In this document: positions 42,264 through 53,023 of the stretch, one piece after another
Position numbering within the stretch: position 1 is the first letter of the stretch
Layout of the letters: every line of letters begins with the position of its first letter
The notes under the pieces: generated by a model
Told to the model about the DNA's origin: nothing
What the model saw: the letters and a program-made list of their open reading frames with translations, nothing else
Database searches by the model: none
Made by a program: the position numbers and the translations under genes
Origin: Marinirhabdus sp963799365
GTDB lineage: Bacteria; Bacteroidota; Bacteroidia; Flavobacteriales; Flavobacteriaceae
DNA length: 64,000 nucleotides
Direction: 5' to 3'
Assembly (NCBI GenBank): GCA_963799365.1
Contig: CAWCWV010000017.1
Location: 372,001-436,000, forward strand

Positions 42264-44231
42264 ATGGCTAAAGAAAATAAAAAACCTGAAGCGCGTAAAC
42301 CTAAGTTTAATTACTTATGGATTTATGCTGCTATATTTATTGTTGTAATTCTGTTTAGCCAATTTTTTGGTGGCGGACTTTCACAACCCACTAAAACAAC
42401 GCAGTCCGACTTTCAGGCCTTCCTCCGGGATGGTGACATAGAAAAGGTTGAGATTGTAAACAAAAAAGTGGCCAAAATCTATTTAACACCAGAAGCAAAG
42501 CAAAAAGAAATTCACTCAAAGAAAAGTGAAAATTCACTTTTAGCACCTAGTGGAAATGAAGCTTCCTACCAATTTGAATTTGGAGATCTTCAAAATTTTG
42601 AAAACAGCGTTAACACCATTAAAGCCGAAAATAACCTAGACACAAAGGTTGTTTGGGATACTGAAACCAATTTATTGGCCGAATTTTTACCATCCATCAT
42701 TTTCTTTGCGGTTATTATAGGTATTTGGATTTTCATCATGCGACGCATGTCTTCAGGTGCTGGTGGCGGTGCTGGTGGGCAGATTTTCAACATAGGAAAA
42801 TCTAAAGCCAAACTTTTTGACGAAAAAATTGATGTAAAAACATCTTTTAAAGACGTTGCGGGATTAGAGGGTGCCAAGGAAGAAGTACAGGAAATTGTAG
42901 ATTTTCTTAAAAATCCGGACAAATACACTTCATTAGGTGGTAAAATTCCAAAGGGTGCATTATTAGTAGGCCCTCCAGGAACAGGTAAAACCTTATTGGC
43001 TAGAGCAGTAGCTGGAGAAGCACAAGTCCCATTTTTCTCACTATCGGGATCAGATTTTGTGGAGATGTTTGTAGGAGTTGGTGCGTCTCGTGTTCGGGAC
43101 TTATTTAAGCAGGCAAAAGAGAAATCGCCTTCCATTATATTTATTGATGAAATTGATGCCATTGGTCGTGCAAGAGGAAAAAATAATTTTTCTGGCTCTA
43201 ACGACGAACGTGAAAATACCTTAAACCAGTTATTAACTGAAATGGACGGTTTTGGAACGAATACCAATGTAATTGTGGTAGCGGCTACAAACCGTGCAGA
43301 CGTTTTAGATAAAGCATTAATGCGTGCTGGACGTTTTGACCGTCAAATTTACGTAGACCTTCCAGATGTAAGAGAGCGTAAAGAAATTTTTGAAGTACAC
43401 TTACGCCCTATCGTAAAAGACGATTCACTGGACACAGATTTCTTAGCAAAACAAACCCCGGGATTCTCTGGAGCCGATATTGCAAACGTGTGTAACGAAG
43501 CTGCACTTATCGCTGCAAGAAAAGAAAAGAAAGCAGTTACTAAACAAGATTTCCTGGATGCCGTAGACAGAATTGTTGGTGGCCTTGAGAAAAAGAATAA
43601 AATTATTACCCCAGACGAGAAAAAAGCAATTGCTTTTCACGAAGCTGGACACGCTACAGTAAGCTGGATGCTGGAACACGCAGCTCCGTTAGTTAAAGTA
43701 ACCATAGTACCCCGTGGCCAATCGCTAGGTGCTGCTTGGTACTTACCAGAAGAGCGTTTAATTGTGCGTCCAGAGCAAATGTTGGACGAAATGTGCGCTA
43801 CTATGGGCGGTCGTGCCGCAGAACGAGTAATTTTTGATAAAATATCTACAGGTGCTTTGAGCGATCTTGAAAAAGTGACCAAACAAGCAAGGGCCATGGT
43901 TACTATTTATGGCTTAAATGAAAAAATTGGAAACTTAACCTATTACGATTCTTCAGGACAGTCTGAGTACAACTTTAGCAAACCTTACAGTGAAAAAACT
44001 GCAGAAGCAATTGATAAGGAGATCTCTAGTATTATTGAAGAACAGTACCAACGTGCTATTAAATTGCTAGAAGAAAACAAAGATAAACTTACGTTGCTTG
44101 CTGAAGAATTATTAGAAAAAGAAGTTATATTTAAGGAAAGTTTAGAACGTATTTTTGGAAAACGCCCATTCCAAAAACCTGAAGAAGTAACATTAACTGA
44201 AACCACGCCACCTATTATACCGCCTTCTTAA
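42264..44231 (+). CDS. ftsH: ATP-dependent zinc metalloprotease FtsH
   Basis: The 655-residue inner-membrane AAA+ protease has one membrane helix at residues 16-35, a periplasmic domain of about 100 residues and a second helix near 140-158. The AAA module has Walker A GPPGTGKT near 232, Walker B IIFIDEIDAIG near 290 and a second-region-of-homology RAGRFDRQ. The zinc site HEAGH lies near 455. It degrades membrane and regulatory proteins. A Gly-rich run (GAGGGAGG) follows the second helix. No defects seen. Confidence 0.98.
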   Translation: MAKENKKPEARKPKFNYLWIYAAIFIVVILFSQFFGGGLSQPTKTTQSDFQAFLRDGDIEKVEIVNKKVAKIYLTPEAKQKEIHSKKSENSLLAPSGNEASYQFEFGDLQNFENSVNTIKAENNLDTKVVWDTETNLLAEFLPSIIFFAVIIGIWIFIMRRMSSGAGGGAGGQIFNIGKSKAKLFDEKIDVKTSFKDVAGLEGAKEEVQEIVDFLKNPDKYTSLGGKIPKGALLVGPPGTGKTLLARAVAGEAQVPFFSLSGSDFVEMFVGVGASRVRDLFKQAKEKSPSIIFIDEIDAIGRARGKNNFSGSNDERENTLNQLLTEMDGFGTNTNVIVVAATNRADVLDKALMRAGRFDRQIYVDLPDVRERKEIFEVHLRPIVKDDSLDTDFLAKQTPGFSGADIANVCNEAALIAARKEKKAVTKQDFLDAVDRIVGGLEKKNKIITPDEKKAIAFHEAGHATVSWMLEHAAPLVKVTIVPRGQSLGAAWYLPEERLIVRPEQMLDEMCATMGGRAAERVIFDKISTGALSDLEKVTKQARAMVTIYGLNEKIGNLTYYDSSGQSEYNFSKPYSEKTAEAIDKEISSIIEEQYQRAIKLLEENKDKLTLLAEELLEKEVIFKESLERIFGKRPFQKPEEVTLTETTPPIIPPS

Positions 44232-44370
44232 GCAACCGAAGTAAATACAATAGTTGATAAGGAATAAACGTTGTAATGCTATAAACTTTTAGTCTATAAA
44301 ACTTAAACTTAAACTAGATTTTTTATATTTACAGAATAAGCCTACTTACACTCCTCAATATTAGTATCAC

Positions 44371-44967
44371 ATGAGTCTATTTAAAAGACTTTTAAATCCT
44401 AACAAGAATAAAGCTTCAGAAAAAGAAGCTAGAGGTAAGTATTACCCAGAAGAAAAACTTCCCATTGACGAAAAATTCACTTACAATTTTAACAAGAACG
44501 GTGGAAAGTTCCTTTATTGCGAGAATATAGAAGAAATTCTGGAAGCTTTTGACAATATACTTTTGGAAAATGATTGGTACGAAACAGATGTATTTTGCAT
44601 TAATGAGCAGCTCATTTCGCGTTTTGACGGATTTAACTTAACATTCAGTAAAAAAGAAAAAGGTACATTTTTTCTTTCAACTTGTGAAAGTCTGGTAGCA
44701 AATAACGGCTCTATCCTACTCTCTTCAAACCAAATGAAAGAGAAAAAGCTTCACGAACTTCCAGACAATATTATCATCTTTGCCACTACCAGTCAATTAG
44801 TTGAAACCATTAGTGAAGGACTTCGCATAATAAAAAACCAATGCAAAGGCAAAATACCCAGTAACATTACAACCATTCAAGACTTTGAAAGCAAGAAAGA
44901 AAAGGACTTCATGAGTTATGGAAGTAGCACAAAAAACTTATATTTGCTGCTTCTGGAAGACCTTTAA
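44371..44967 (+). CDS. LUD-domain protein (LutC-like)
   Basis: The 198-residue protein has the LUD (DUF162) fold pattern: a central FFLSTCESLVANNGSILLSS segment and the LPDNIIIFATTSQLVETISEG segment near residue 130. Relatives take part in lactate utilisation, but no lutA or lutB gene is adjacent, so the substrate link is not established. It is 3 bp upstream of cdsA, an association frequent in Bacteroidota. Confidence 0.82.
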   Translation: MSLFKRLLNPNKNKASEKEARGKYYPEEKLPIDEKFTYNFNKNGGKFLYCENIEEILEAFDNILLENDWYETDVFCINEQLISRFDGFNLTFSKKEKGTFFLSTCESLVANNGSILLSSNQMKEKKLHELPDNIIIFATTSQLVETISEGLRIIKNQCKGKIPSNITTIQDFESKKEKDFMSYGSSTKNLYLLLLEDL

Positions 44968-44970
44968 TCT

Positions 44971-45763
44971 ATGAAAGAACTTATCGTTCGGACCATTTCG
45001 GGATTGCTTTATGTTGTTATCATTGTATTCTCGATGTACACTTCGCACGAATGGTTAATGGTACTGTTCTTGATACTTGCAGCAGTTACCCTTACCGAAT
45101 TTTTACGCCTGGTTCATCTCAAAAGCTATTTAGCTTTTGCACTGCTTTTAGTATTTATGTATTTTCTAAGCTATGATATCTTCGATGAGAATGCCATCTA
45201 TCTTTACCTGATCTTAACTTGTTTTGTGAACCTGTTTTTGCTGAAAGATATCCTATGGACCACAAAAATCCCGATGTTTGAAAAGAAAAAGTACATCACT
45301 GTGATATTTTATGTGATTAGTGGCTTTGTATTTCTTACACTTATCCCTTTTCAGAAAGGTGATTTTTTTCCTAAGCTTATTATAGGTGTTTTTATCCTCA
45401 TCTGGAGTAACGATGTTATGGCGTATATGATAGGTAAAAACTTCGGAAGGCATAAACTGATAGAACGAATTTCTCCAAATAAAACCGTAGAAGGCTTTTT
45501 AGGCGGTATTGCAGGATCCATGTTTGCTGCATTTATTATCTTTAACTTTACAGAATTATACGCGCTGTGGGTCTGGATAGTTATGGCACTAATTGCTTCA
45601 TTGTTTGGCACTATTGGCGATCTTGTTCAGTCTAAATTTAAACGGCAGGCAGGTGTTAAAGATAGTGGCTCCCTAATGCCAGGACACGGCGGATTATACG
45701 ACAGGTTGGACAGTATTATGTATGCAAGTCCATTTTTATATGCATTTTTGTTAATTGTAGAGT

Positions 45764-45774
<11 letters not shown>
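44971..45774 (+). CDS. cdsA: Phosphatidate cytidylyltransferase
   Basis: The 267-residue membrane enzyme makes CDP-diacylglycerol. Seven or eight hydrophobic segments are visible, and the C-terminal signature includes KDSGSLMPGHGGLYDRLDS near residue 230. Its start is 3 bp after the LUD gene and its end overlaps the next gene, psd, by 11 bp. This places two steps of phospholipid synthesis in one transcript. Confidence 0.96.
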
Positions 45775-46458
<684 letters not shown>

Positions 46459-46502
46459 AAATACAATTTAGTGCACTTTAAAAAGTCAATATAATTTTAG
46501 TA

Positions 46503-46769
46503 ATGAATTCGGAAGAATTAGATATCGCTTTTCTTAAAGCTGTACAAAGCATTAACGAACACAATGAGGCTTTTCCCGCAGATGTATTGTTGCGCCTTTA
46601 TGCCTATTACAAAAAAGCGACCAACAGCGAAGACCGCCCTAGCGGAAGCAACCCTATAATTAGCGCCTTTAAGACTAATGCGCTATTCCAAACACAAGAT
46701 TTGACGGAAGATCAAGCTAAGGAAGCATATATTGAAGCCGTAACTCAGTATTTTTTATATAGGAAATAA
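46503..46769 (+). CDS. Acyl-CoA-binding protein
   Basis: The 88-residue four-helix protein has the ACBP signature: LDIAFLKAVQSI, then LLRLYAYYKKAT (acyl-CoA contact Tyr and Lys) and a C-terminal EAYIEAVTQYF helix. ACBPs bind long-chain acyl-CoA and are more widespread in eukaryotes, but this gene position after psd is seen in Bacteroidota. A role in phospholipid or fatty-acid supply fits its neighbours. Confidence 0.92.
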   Translation: MNSEELDIAFLKAVQSINEHNEAFPADVLLRLYAYYKKATNSEDRPSGSNPIISAFKTNALFQTQDLTEDQAKEAYIEAVTQYFLYRK

Positions 46770-46837
46770 GTAACATAAATAACAATCGTTCAAGATTGCC
46801 ATTTCTATACTTAACTTAGAGAATTGATTTCAAAAAA

Positions 46838-47080
46838 CTATGATTGCTGCGCTTTGTTGAATTTTATTTCATACGCTTCCATAGCATCCCTAATTTTATC
46901 CACATTGTCCGAAGCTCTTTGATGCGCTTCTTCCATCACTTTTTCGAGTTCCTTGTCTGGATTCTGAAAAAGATCGGTAATTACGTGATTGATCTTATCA
47001 ATGATACTTTCCTGACTGTTTTTAATATCTTCCAGCTTATTCAGCATCGTTTGCATTTGGTCATACTTTGCTTGTTCCAT
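46838..47080 (-). CDS. Small helical cytoplasmic protein of unknown function
   Basis: The 80-residue protein starts at the ATG at 47080 (MEQAKYDQMQTML); an upstream in-frame start would add a hydrophobic leader out of keeping with the rest. The sequence is almost entirely amphipathic helix, probably coiled coil, with many Glu, Lys, Gln and Asp. It lies downstream of valS on the same strand after about 100 bp. Family not recognised. Confidence 0.65.
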   Translation of the reverse strand: MEQAKYDQMQTMLNKLEDIKNSQESIIDKINHVITDLFQNPDKELEKVMEEAHQRASDNVDKIRDAMEAYEIKFNKAQQS

Positions 47081-47177
47081 GATATTTTGTTTTGCAACAA
47101 GATAAATACAAACCAACCTCAACAACAGGTATTTAACTTGGTTTTAAAACAATTTAAACCTTTTTAACTCCTTTTAG

Positions 47178-49808
47178 CTATTTCAATCCAGCCAAACTGG
47201 CTGTTATTGTTTCAATTTTTGCCATCGCATCAGCTTCTTTTTGCTTTTCTATAGCCACCACTTGTTCAGGAGCGCCAGCTACAAAACGCTCGTTACTCAA
47301 TTTTTTCTGAACACTTTTTAAGAAACCCTGCGTATATTTTAATTCTTCCTGAAGTTTTTCTATTTCTTCGGCTACGTTAATAGCGCCCTCAATAGGAATA
47401 AAATATTCGTTCGATTTTACTCTGAAAGTTAATGCTCCGTCAACAGCTGTTTCCACATAATGTAACGATGAAATGTTCCCCAATTTTTCAATTACAGCGT
47501 CAAACTGAGGATTGGTTTTTTCATGATTAATAACTGAAAGCGAGATAGCATCTTTAAAAGCAATATTCTTTTGCTTTCTAATGGATCTAATCCCTGAAAC
47601 AACTTCGGCTGCAATATCAAAATCTTTTATCAACTGCTCATCATATGCAGTATGCTTTGGCCATTCAGAAATAATCAATGCATCTTTTGGAGATCTTTCA
47701 GCAATATGTTGCCAGATTTCTTCAGAGATAAAAGGCACAAACGGGTGTAATACTTTCAAATTTGCTTCTAAAATTGTAATCACCTCTGCGAATGTTTCTG
47801 AAGGAATAGGCTGTTCATAGGCTGGTTTTACCATTTCCAGCAACCAGGAACAGAAATCGTCCCATACCAATTTATAAGTAGCCATTAATGCATCACTGAT
47901 GCGATATTTGCTGTAATGGTCGTCGATTTCTGCTAGCACTTTTTGAAACTTATTTTTATACCAGGTAATTGCAATTTTTGAAGCTTCGGTAGCTTGTTCA
48001 GTTTCTGAAACTTCCCAACCGTCAATCAAGCGATACGCATTCCATATTTTATTTACAAAGCCACTTCCTTGTTTACATAAATCTTCCTCAAACATTAAGT
48101 CATTTCCAGCAGGAGAGCTCAGTAACATCCCAACACGCACACCGTCCGCCCCATATTTGTTCATCAATGCTATAGGATCTGGCGAGTTTCCAAGAGATTT
48201 ACTCATTTTGCGACGTTGTTTGTCACGAACAATCCCTGTTAAATATACATTAGTGAATGGTTTTTCACCTCTGTATTCGAACCCGGCAATAATCATACGC
48301 GCCACCCAGAAAAACAAAATTTCTGGCGCTGTTACTAGGTCATTGGTGGGATAATAATAATTTATTTCATCATTATCCGGCTCCATAATCCCGTTAAAAA
48401 CACTTATAGGCCATAACCAAGATGAGAACCATGTATCTAGTGCGTCTGGATCTTGCTTTAGATCGGCAATCGTTAACTGGTCATTGCTGGTTTTTTCTTG
48501 TGCGAGTTTTAAAGCCTCTTCTAAAGTCTCTGCCACCACAAAATCTTCTTTCCCATCCCCATAAAAATAGGCTGGAATCTGATGACCCCACCACAGTTGA
48601 CGAGAAATGTTCCAATCGCGAACGTTCTCCATCCAATGACGGTAGGTATTTATAAACTTTTCGGGAACTAAGTTTACATCTTTTTCCAAAACAGCATCTA
48701 AAGCAGGTTTTGCTAATGTCTTCATATCTAGAAACCATTGGTCGCTTAGTTTTGGCTCTATAACGGCACCTGTTCTTTCGCTGGTTCCTATTTTGTTTGT
48801 GTGCTGTTCGGTCTTTGTTAACACACCCAAATCTTCCAATTCTTTTACTATTTCCTTACGGGCTACAAACCGATCTTTCCCTTGATAATGCATTCCAAAG
48901 CTATTTAACGTAGCATCGTCATTGAAAATATCGATTACCTCCAGCTTGTGCTTCTCCCCTAAAACTTTATCATTTTCATCATGGGCTGGAGTTACTTTTA
49001 AGCATCCTGTACCAAATTCTATATCTACATAGTCATCTTCAATAATAGGAATCACGCGGTTACATATAGGCACAATAGCCTTTTTCCCCTTCAAATGTGT
49101 GAAGCGAGAATCTTTTGGATTGATACATATTGCAGTATCACCCATAATAGTTTCAGGACGAGTGGTTGCGATGGTTACGAATTCTTCAGAACCTTCAATT
49201 TTATAATTTAGGTAGTAGAGGTTTCCTTGTTTTTCAACATAATTCACCTCCTCATCACTTAAGGTAGTTTTGGCCTCAGGGTCCCAATTCACCATTCGGT
49301 AGCCACGATATACTTTGCCTTTGTTGTATAAATCTACGAAAACCCTTATAACAGATTTAGATAAATCTTCGTCCATCGTAAACTTGGTACGCTCCCAATC
49401 GCAAGAGGCTCCAAGTTTTTTAAGCTGTTCCAAGATAATCCCACCATGTTTATGAGTCCATTCCCAGGCGTGTCCTAAAAACTCGTCGCGGGTAAGACTA
49501 CTTTTCTCAATTCCATCTTCTTTCAATTTTGCTACCACTTTGGCTTCCGTAGCAATAGAAGCATGGTCTGTACCTGGCACCCAACAAGCGTTAAGACCCT
49601 TTAATCTTGCGCGCCGTATTAATACATCCTGTAAGGTATTGTTTAACATATGGCCCATATGCAACACACCCGTCACATTTGGAGGAGGAATAACAATGGT
49701 ATACGGTTTTTTTTCATTCACTTCTGAATGAAAGTACCCATGCTCCATCCAGTAGTCATACCATTTGTCTTCAACCGTTTGTGCGTTATATTTTGCAGCT
49801 AATGCCAT
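47178..49808 (-). CDS. valS: Valyl-tRNA synthetase
   Basis: The 876-residue class I enzyme charges tRNA-Val. The HIGH-type motif is in PPNVTGVLHMGHM near residue 45 and KMSKS in RRKMSKSLGN near 530. The editing (CP1) domain has TTRPETIMGDTAI. A C-terminal coiled coil (about 810-876) typical of ValRS is present. Length is normal for Bacteroidota. The upstream region contains a perfect dyad. Confidence 0.98.
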   Translation of the reverse strand: MALAAKYNAQTVEDKWYDYWMEHGYFHSEVNEKKPYTIVIPPPNVTGVLHMGHMLNNTLQDVLIRRARLKGLNACWVPGTDHASIATEAKVVAKLKEDGIEKSSLTRDEFLGHAWEWTHKHGGIILEQLKKLGASCDWERTKFTMDEDLSKSVIRVFVDLYNKGKVYRGYRMVNWDPEAKTTLSDEEVNYVEKQGNLYYLNYKIEGSEEFVTIATTRPETIMGDTAICINPKDSRFTHLKGKKAIVPICNRVIPIIEDDYVDIEFGTGCLKVTPAHDENDKVLGEKHKLEVIDIFNDDATLNSFGMHYQGKDRFVARKEIVKELEDLGVLTKTEQHTNKIGTSERTGAVIEPKLSDQWFLDMKTLAKPALDAVLEKDVNLVPEKFINTYRHWMENVRDWNISRQLWWGHQIPAYFYGDGKEDFVVAETLEEALKLAQEKTSNDQLTIADLKQDPDALDTWFSSWLWPISVFNGIMEPDNDEINYYYPTNDLVTAPEILFFWVARMIIAGFEYRGEKPFTNVYLTGIVRDKQRRKMSKSLGNSPDPIALMNKYGADGVRVGMLLSSPAGNDLMFEEDLCKQGSGFVNKIWNAYRLIDGWEVSETEQATEASKIAITWYKNKFQKVLAEIDDHYSKYRISDALMATYKLVWDDFCSWLLEMVKPAYEQPIPSETFAEVITILEANLKVLHPFVPFISEEIWQHIAERSPKDALIISEWPKHTAYDEQLIKDFDIAAEVVSGIRSIRKQKNIAFKDAISLSVINHEKTNPQFDAVIEKLGNISSLHYVETAVDGALTFRVKSNEYFIPIEGAINVAEEIEKLQEELKYTQGFLKSVQKKLSNERFVAGAPEQVVAIEKQKEADAMAKIETITASLAGLK

Positions 49809-49836
49809 AGTTTGGTCTAATTTTTGAAATAGAACA

Positions 49837-49861
49837 CAAAAATAGTACTTACTGTACTATT
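49837..49861 (-). promoter_or_regulatory. Candidate valS promoter box and dyad
   Basis: On the minus strand TATTTTTG (49844-49837) fits TAnnTTTG. Overlapping it is a perfect inverted repeat with 8-bp arms, AATAGTAC (49841-49848) and GTACTATT (49854-49861), with a five-base spacer. It lies between the divergent valS and DUF1573 genes. Confidence 0.5.
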
Positions 49862-49942
49862 ATAAAATTATTAAAGTGAATAACTTGGTTTGCAGGTTGC
49901 GTAAAAGTTACCTACATTAGCCATACCAAAATCTTAGAAATT

Positions 49943-50332
49943 ATGAAAAAATTATTATTAATAGCTGTTGTTTTATTCGCCGGAGTGGCAATGAATGCGC
50001 AAGCTAAATTTAAATTTAAAACCGAAACTATCGATTATGGTAAAGTTGCCAAAGGAAGTGACGGTGTGCGAGTTTTTGAATTCACAAATGTTGGAGATCA
50101 ACCCTTGGTAGTATCTGACGTGAAATCAAGCTGTGGATGTACTATTCCAAAAAAACCAAAAGGACCTGTTGCACCTGGTGAAACTGGTGTTATTGAGGTT
50201 AAATATGACACTCAAAATAAAGTAGGTCCCATTAGAAAAACTGTTACAGTATACTCTAATGCAGACGAGCCTGTAAAAGCACTTACCATTAAAGGTGAAG
50301 TGTTACCAGAAGGACAAAGTGTTATGCAGTAA
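49943..50332 (+). CDS. Secreted DUF1573 protein
   Basis: The 129-residue protein has a signal peptide (ends near AMNAQ) and one DUF1573 Ig-like domain: FDYG-type start (ETIDYGKVAKGSDG), VSDVKSSCGCTIPKKPKGPV with paired Cys, and VEVKYDTQNK-type strands. Such small exported proteins are abundant in Bacteroidota; function unknown. It has its own terminator immediately downstream. Confidence 0.92.
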   Translation: MKKLLLIAVVLFAGVAMNAQAKFKFKTETIDYGKVAKGSDGVRVFEFTNVGDQPLVVSDVKSSCGCTIPKKPKGPVAPGETGVIEVKYDTQNKVGPIRKTVTVYSNADEPVKALTIKGEVLPEGQSVMQ

Positions 50333-50357
50333 ATCTTTACGTAACTTATAAAATATG

Positions 50358-50390
50358 AAGCCAATTCTTAAAAGGATTGGCTTTTTTTAT
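50358..50390 (+). terminator. Terminator of the DUF1573 gene
   Basis: A 12-position stem with one mismatch (AAGCCAATTCTT/AAGGATTGGCTT), a short loop and a seven-T run. Confidence 0.88.
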
Positions 50391-51748
50391 AGCATTTTAC
50401 GCAGCTTAAATTTCATTTTTAGCTGTTTTCCATCGCGCGCTATTATTACATGAATAGTTCTATTTGCTTTTGAACTGAACAAAGCCGACAGCTCATAAAG
50501 CTTATACTTGTAAGCAGGCTTGTTATTTACGGAGACGACTTCATCTCCTTTTAGGAGACCAGCTTGAGCACCTGGGGAACCATCTCTAAGTTCGGCAATC
50601 ACAATTCTTGGGGCTAAAAAAAAGGAATATGAAGGGCTTACCGGAATTGTTATAGAGCCATTATTGCGATCACTCTGACTTAAATTTAAGGAGCCAGTCC
50701 TGAAATCCTGTACATCTTTAACCGTTACTGTACCATCATGCGCTAGCGTGACACCTGCCATATTGTAATAAAAAGGATTTGAAAAATTGGCGTTTTTCTT
50801 TAAGTACATCTTGCTATTTTGGTAATCCATAAACACTGTAAATCGATTTAAAATTGCCGCTCCTATACTTCCGTGCCTATGCTTAAAGAAAACAATATTT
50901 TGAAGAGCATCCTTGTCTGGAAAAGAAGTGGTCACGTTTTTTAAGCTATAATTGCCCAGAGCAACTTCCTCTATTTTGGAGCGTTTTCCGAAAATATTCC
51001 CGCTTAGACCTAACCCTAGAAAATCATCGAAATAATTTTTTGGTGCTTCTGAAATATATGTTTTCTCCCTAAAAAGCCAAAGCCCATCACTGGAGCCAGA
51101 ATCTATAAGTAGTGTAATATTCTGAAATCCATTTTCTTCTGAAACGTTCACCGTAACAAAAGGCTTGTTGGCATAAAACTCCAGATCAAATACTTCATAA
51201 TTGCGCCACGGCTGTCGCTTATAAAGCTGCGGATTATAAATGGTTAGTTTTTTTGAATAATAATCGGTTTTAACTACGAAATTTTTGAAAAAATCATAAC
51301 CCAAAATACCATGAACTGGCACACCCATCCTTGAGGAAAAATTAAGCGATTCATCGAACACTACATACAAAGAATGAGCAATATCCAATGCTTCACCAAC
51401 CCGTAATGTATTGTTCTTACTCTCTAATGCATCAATACTTCCTCCGGATCCTAATCCCCTTATCTTAGTGGGAACTGCGTTATTCAAGCTTAAGGAATCA
51501 TTCTCGGAAACACTAAAAACCAGGGTGGTATTTACACCAGTATCTAATAAAAAAGAAAGCTTGGTGCCATTCAACTCTACTGGAATGATCACGAGATTAT
51601 TGACCAATTCAAATTTTAACTTGTCACTTTTTACGCCTTTAGGAAGCTTAAAACCATCTTGAGCAGCAACAGGCATTTGACAGCCTAAAAGGAGCAGCAC
51701 TAATAGGTTTAAGAATCTATATACTAAGGATGTCTGCATACGCTTCAA
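50387..51748 (-). CDS. Retropepsin-like aspartyl protease with C-terminal PDZ domain
   Basis: The 453-residue exported protein has a signal peptide (a Cys at LLGC suggests a lipoprotein). Two aspartyl-protease half-sites are present: FLLDTGVNTTLV near residue 68 and LLIDSGSSDGLW near 215. A PDZ domain fills about residues 375-450 (LRDGSPGAQAGLLKGDEVVSVN). The same combination of pepsin-like halves and PDZ is common in Bacteroidota. The substrate is unknown. Confidence 0.9.
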   Translation of the reverse strand: MKRMQTSLVYRFLNLLVLLLLGCQMPVAAQDGFKLPKGVKSDKLKFELVNNLVIIPVELNGTKLSFLLDTGVNTTLVFSVSENDSLSLNNAVPTKIRGLGSGGSIDALESKNNTLRVGEALDIAHSLYVVFDESLNFSSRMGVPVHGILGYDFFKNFVVKTDYYSKKLTIYNPQLYKRQPWRNYEVFDLEFYANKPFVTVNVSEENGFQNITLLIDSGSSDGLWLFREKTYISEAPKNYFDDFLGLGLSGNIFGKRSKIEEVALGNYSLKNVTTSFPDKDALQNIVFFKHRHGSIGAAILNRFTVFMDYQNSKMYLKKNANFSNPFYYNMAGVTLAHDGTVTVKDVQDFRTGSLNLSQSDRNNGSITIPVSPSYSFFLAPRIVIAELRDGSPGAQAGLLKGDEVVSVNNKPAYKYKLYELSALFSSKANRTIHVIIARDGKQLKMKFKLRKML

Positions 51749-51832
51749 GATAAAAAAAATAACGCATCTCCCATTACAACTACGTGTATTTATGGAATAT
51801 ATTTCGGAACTTTGTTTCTTAATATAAAATGT

Positions 51833-53023
51833 ATGCCAGAAGTATCCTCAAAAGGCGCTAGAATGCCAGAGTCACCTATTAGAAAATTGGTGCCGTATGC
51901 CGAAATCGCCTATAAACAAAATAAAACAGTTTACCACTTAAACATTGGCCAGCCAGATATAAAAAGTCCGCAAATTGCCATGGATGCAGTAGCGCATCAT
52001 AATTTGGAAATACTGGCTTACACACGTTCTGAAGGATCTGAGCCCTATCGCGAAAAAATTGCTGCTTACTACAATCGCAATAACATTATGGTAAATGCCA
52101 GTGATATTATTGTTACAACTGGGGGTAGCGAAGCATTATTATTCGCAATGGGAACTATTGCAGATCAAGGAGACGAGATTATTATTCCAGAACCTTTTTA
52201 TGCCAATTATAATGGTTTCGCAACGGCAAGTGGTATAAAAATAGTACCCGTAATTTCAAAAATTGAAGATAATTTTGCCTTACCGCCTATTGCAGAATTT
52301 GAAAAATTAATTACCCCAAAAACAAAAGCGATCTTAATTTGTAATCCTGGGAATCCCACAGGATATTTATATTCGAAGGAAGAAATTGAAACCTTAGCGA
52401 AAATTGTGAAAAAGCACAATCTTTTCTTAGTTGCAGACGAAGTATATCGTGAGTTTACCTATGATGGTGAAAAACATTATTCCATACTCGAAATGGAAGA
52501 CATCTCAGAAAACGGAATTATTATAGATTCAGTTTCAAAGCGCTATAGTATGTGTGGAGCACGTATTGGTTGTTTGGTTTCACGAAATAAAGAAGTAATA
52601 CAAACTGCCTTAAAATTTGCCCAAGCAAGACTAAGCCCGCCTACATTCGCTCAAATTGCTAGCGAGGCAGCTCTTAACACCCCGCAAAGCTATTTTGATG
52701 AAGTAATTGTAGAATACAAAGCACGTCGCGACATTCTTATTGAGCTGCTGGAAGCTATTCCAGGTGTAAAAGTAGGGCATCCCAAAGGTGCTTTTTATTG
52801 TATAGCGCAATTACCTGTAAAAGACAGTGACCTCTTTGCCCAATGGCTTCTTGAAGAATTTGACCTGGACGGAGAAACTATCATGGTAGCGCCTGCGGCT
52901 GGTTTTTATTCTAGCGAAGGAGTTGGTAAAAATCAAATACGAATTGCATACGTGCTTCAAAAAGAAAGCCTGATAAAAGCGGTAAATATCTTAAAAGTGG
53001 CTTTAGAAGAATACCAGGATTGA
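51833..53023 (+). CDS. PLP-dependent aminotransferase (class I/II)
   Basis: The 396-residue enzyme starts at the ATG at 51833. It has the fold-type I features: PESPIRKLVPYA start, CNPGNPTGYLYS (Asn-Pro-Gly), VADEVYREF (Asp that binds PLP) and the Schiff-base Lys in SVSKRYSMCGARIG near residue 235. It resembles aspartate-type aminotransferases; the exact substrate cannot be set. Its stop overlaps the murB start (TGATG), so they are translationally coupled. Confidence 0.93.
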   Translation: MPEVSSKGARMPESPIRKLVPYAEIAYKQNKTVYHLNIGQPDIKSPQIAMDAVAHHNLEILAYTRSEGSEPYREKIAAYYNRNNIMVNASDIIVTTGGSEALLFAMGTIADQGDEIIIPEPFYANYNGFATASGIKIVPVISKIEDNFALPPIAEFEKLITPKTKAILICNPGNPTGYLYSKEEIETLAKIVKKHNLFLVADEVYREFTYDGEKHYSILEMEDISENGIIIDSVSKRYSMCGARIGCLVSRNKEVIQTALKFAQARLSPPTFAQIASEAALNTPQSYFDEVIVEYKARRDILIELLEAIPGVKVGHPKGAFYCIAQLPVKDSDLFAQWLLEEFDLDGETIMVAPAAGFYSSEGVGKNQIRIAYVLQKESLIKAVNILKVALEEYQD

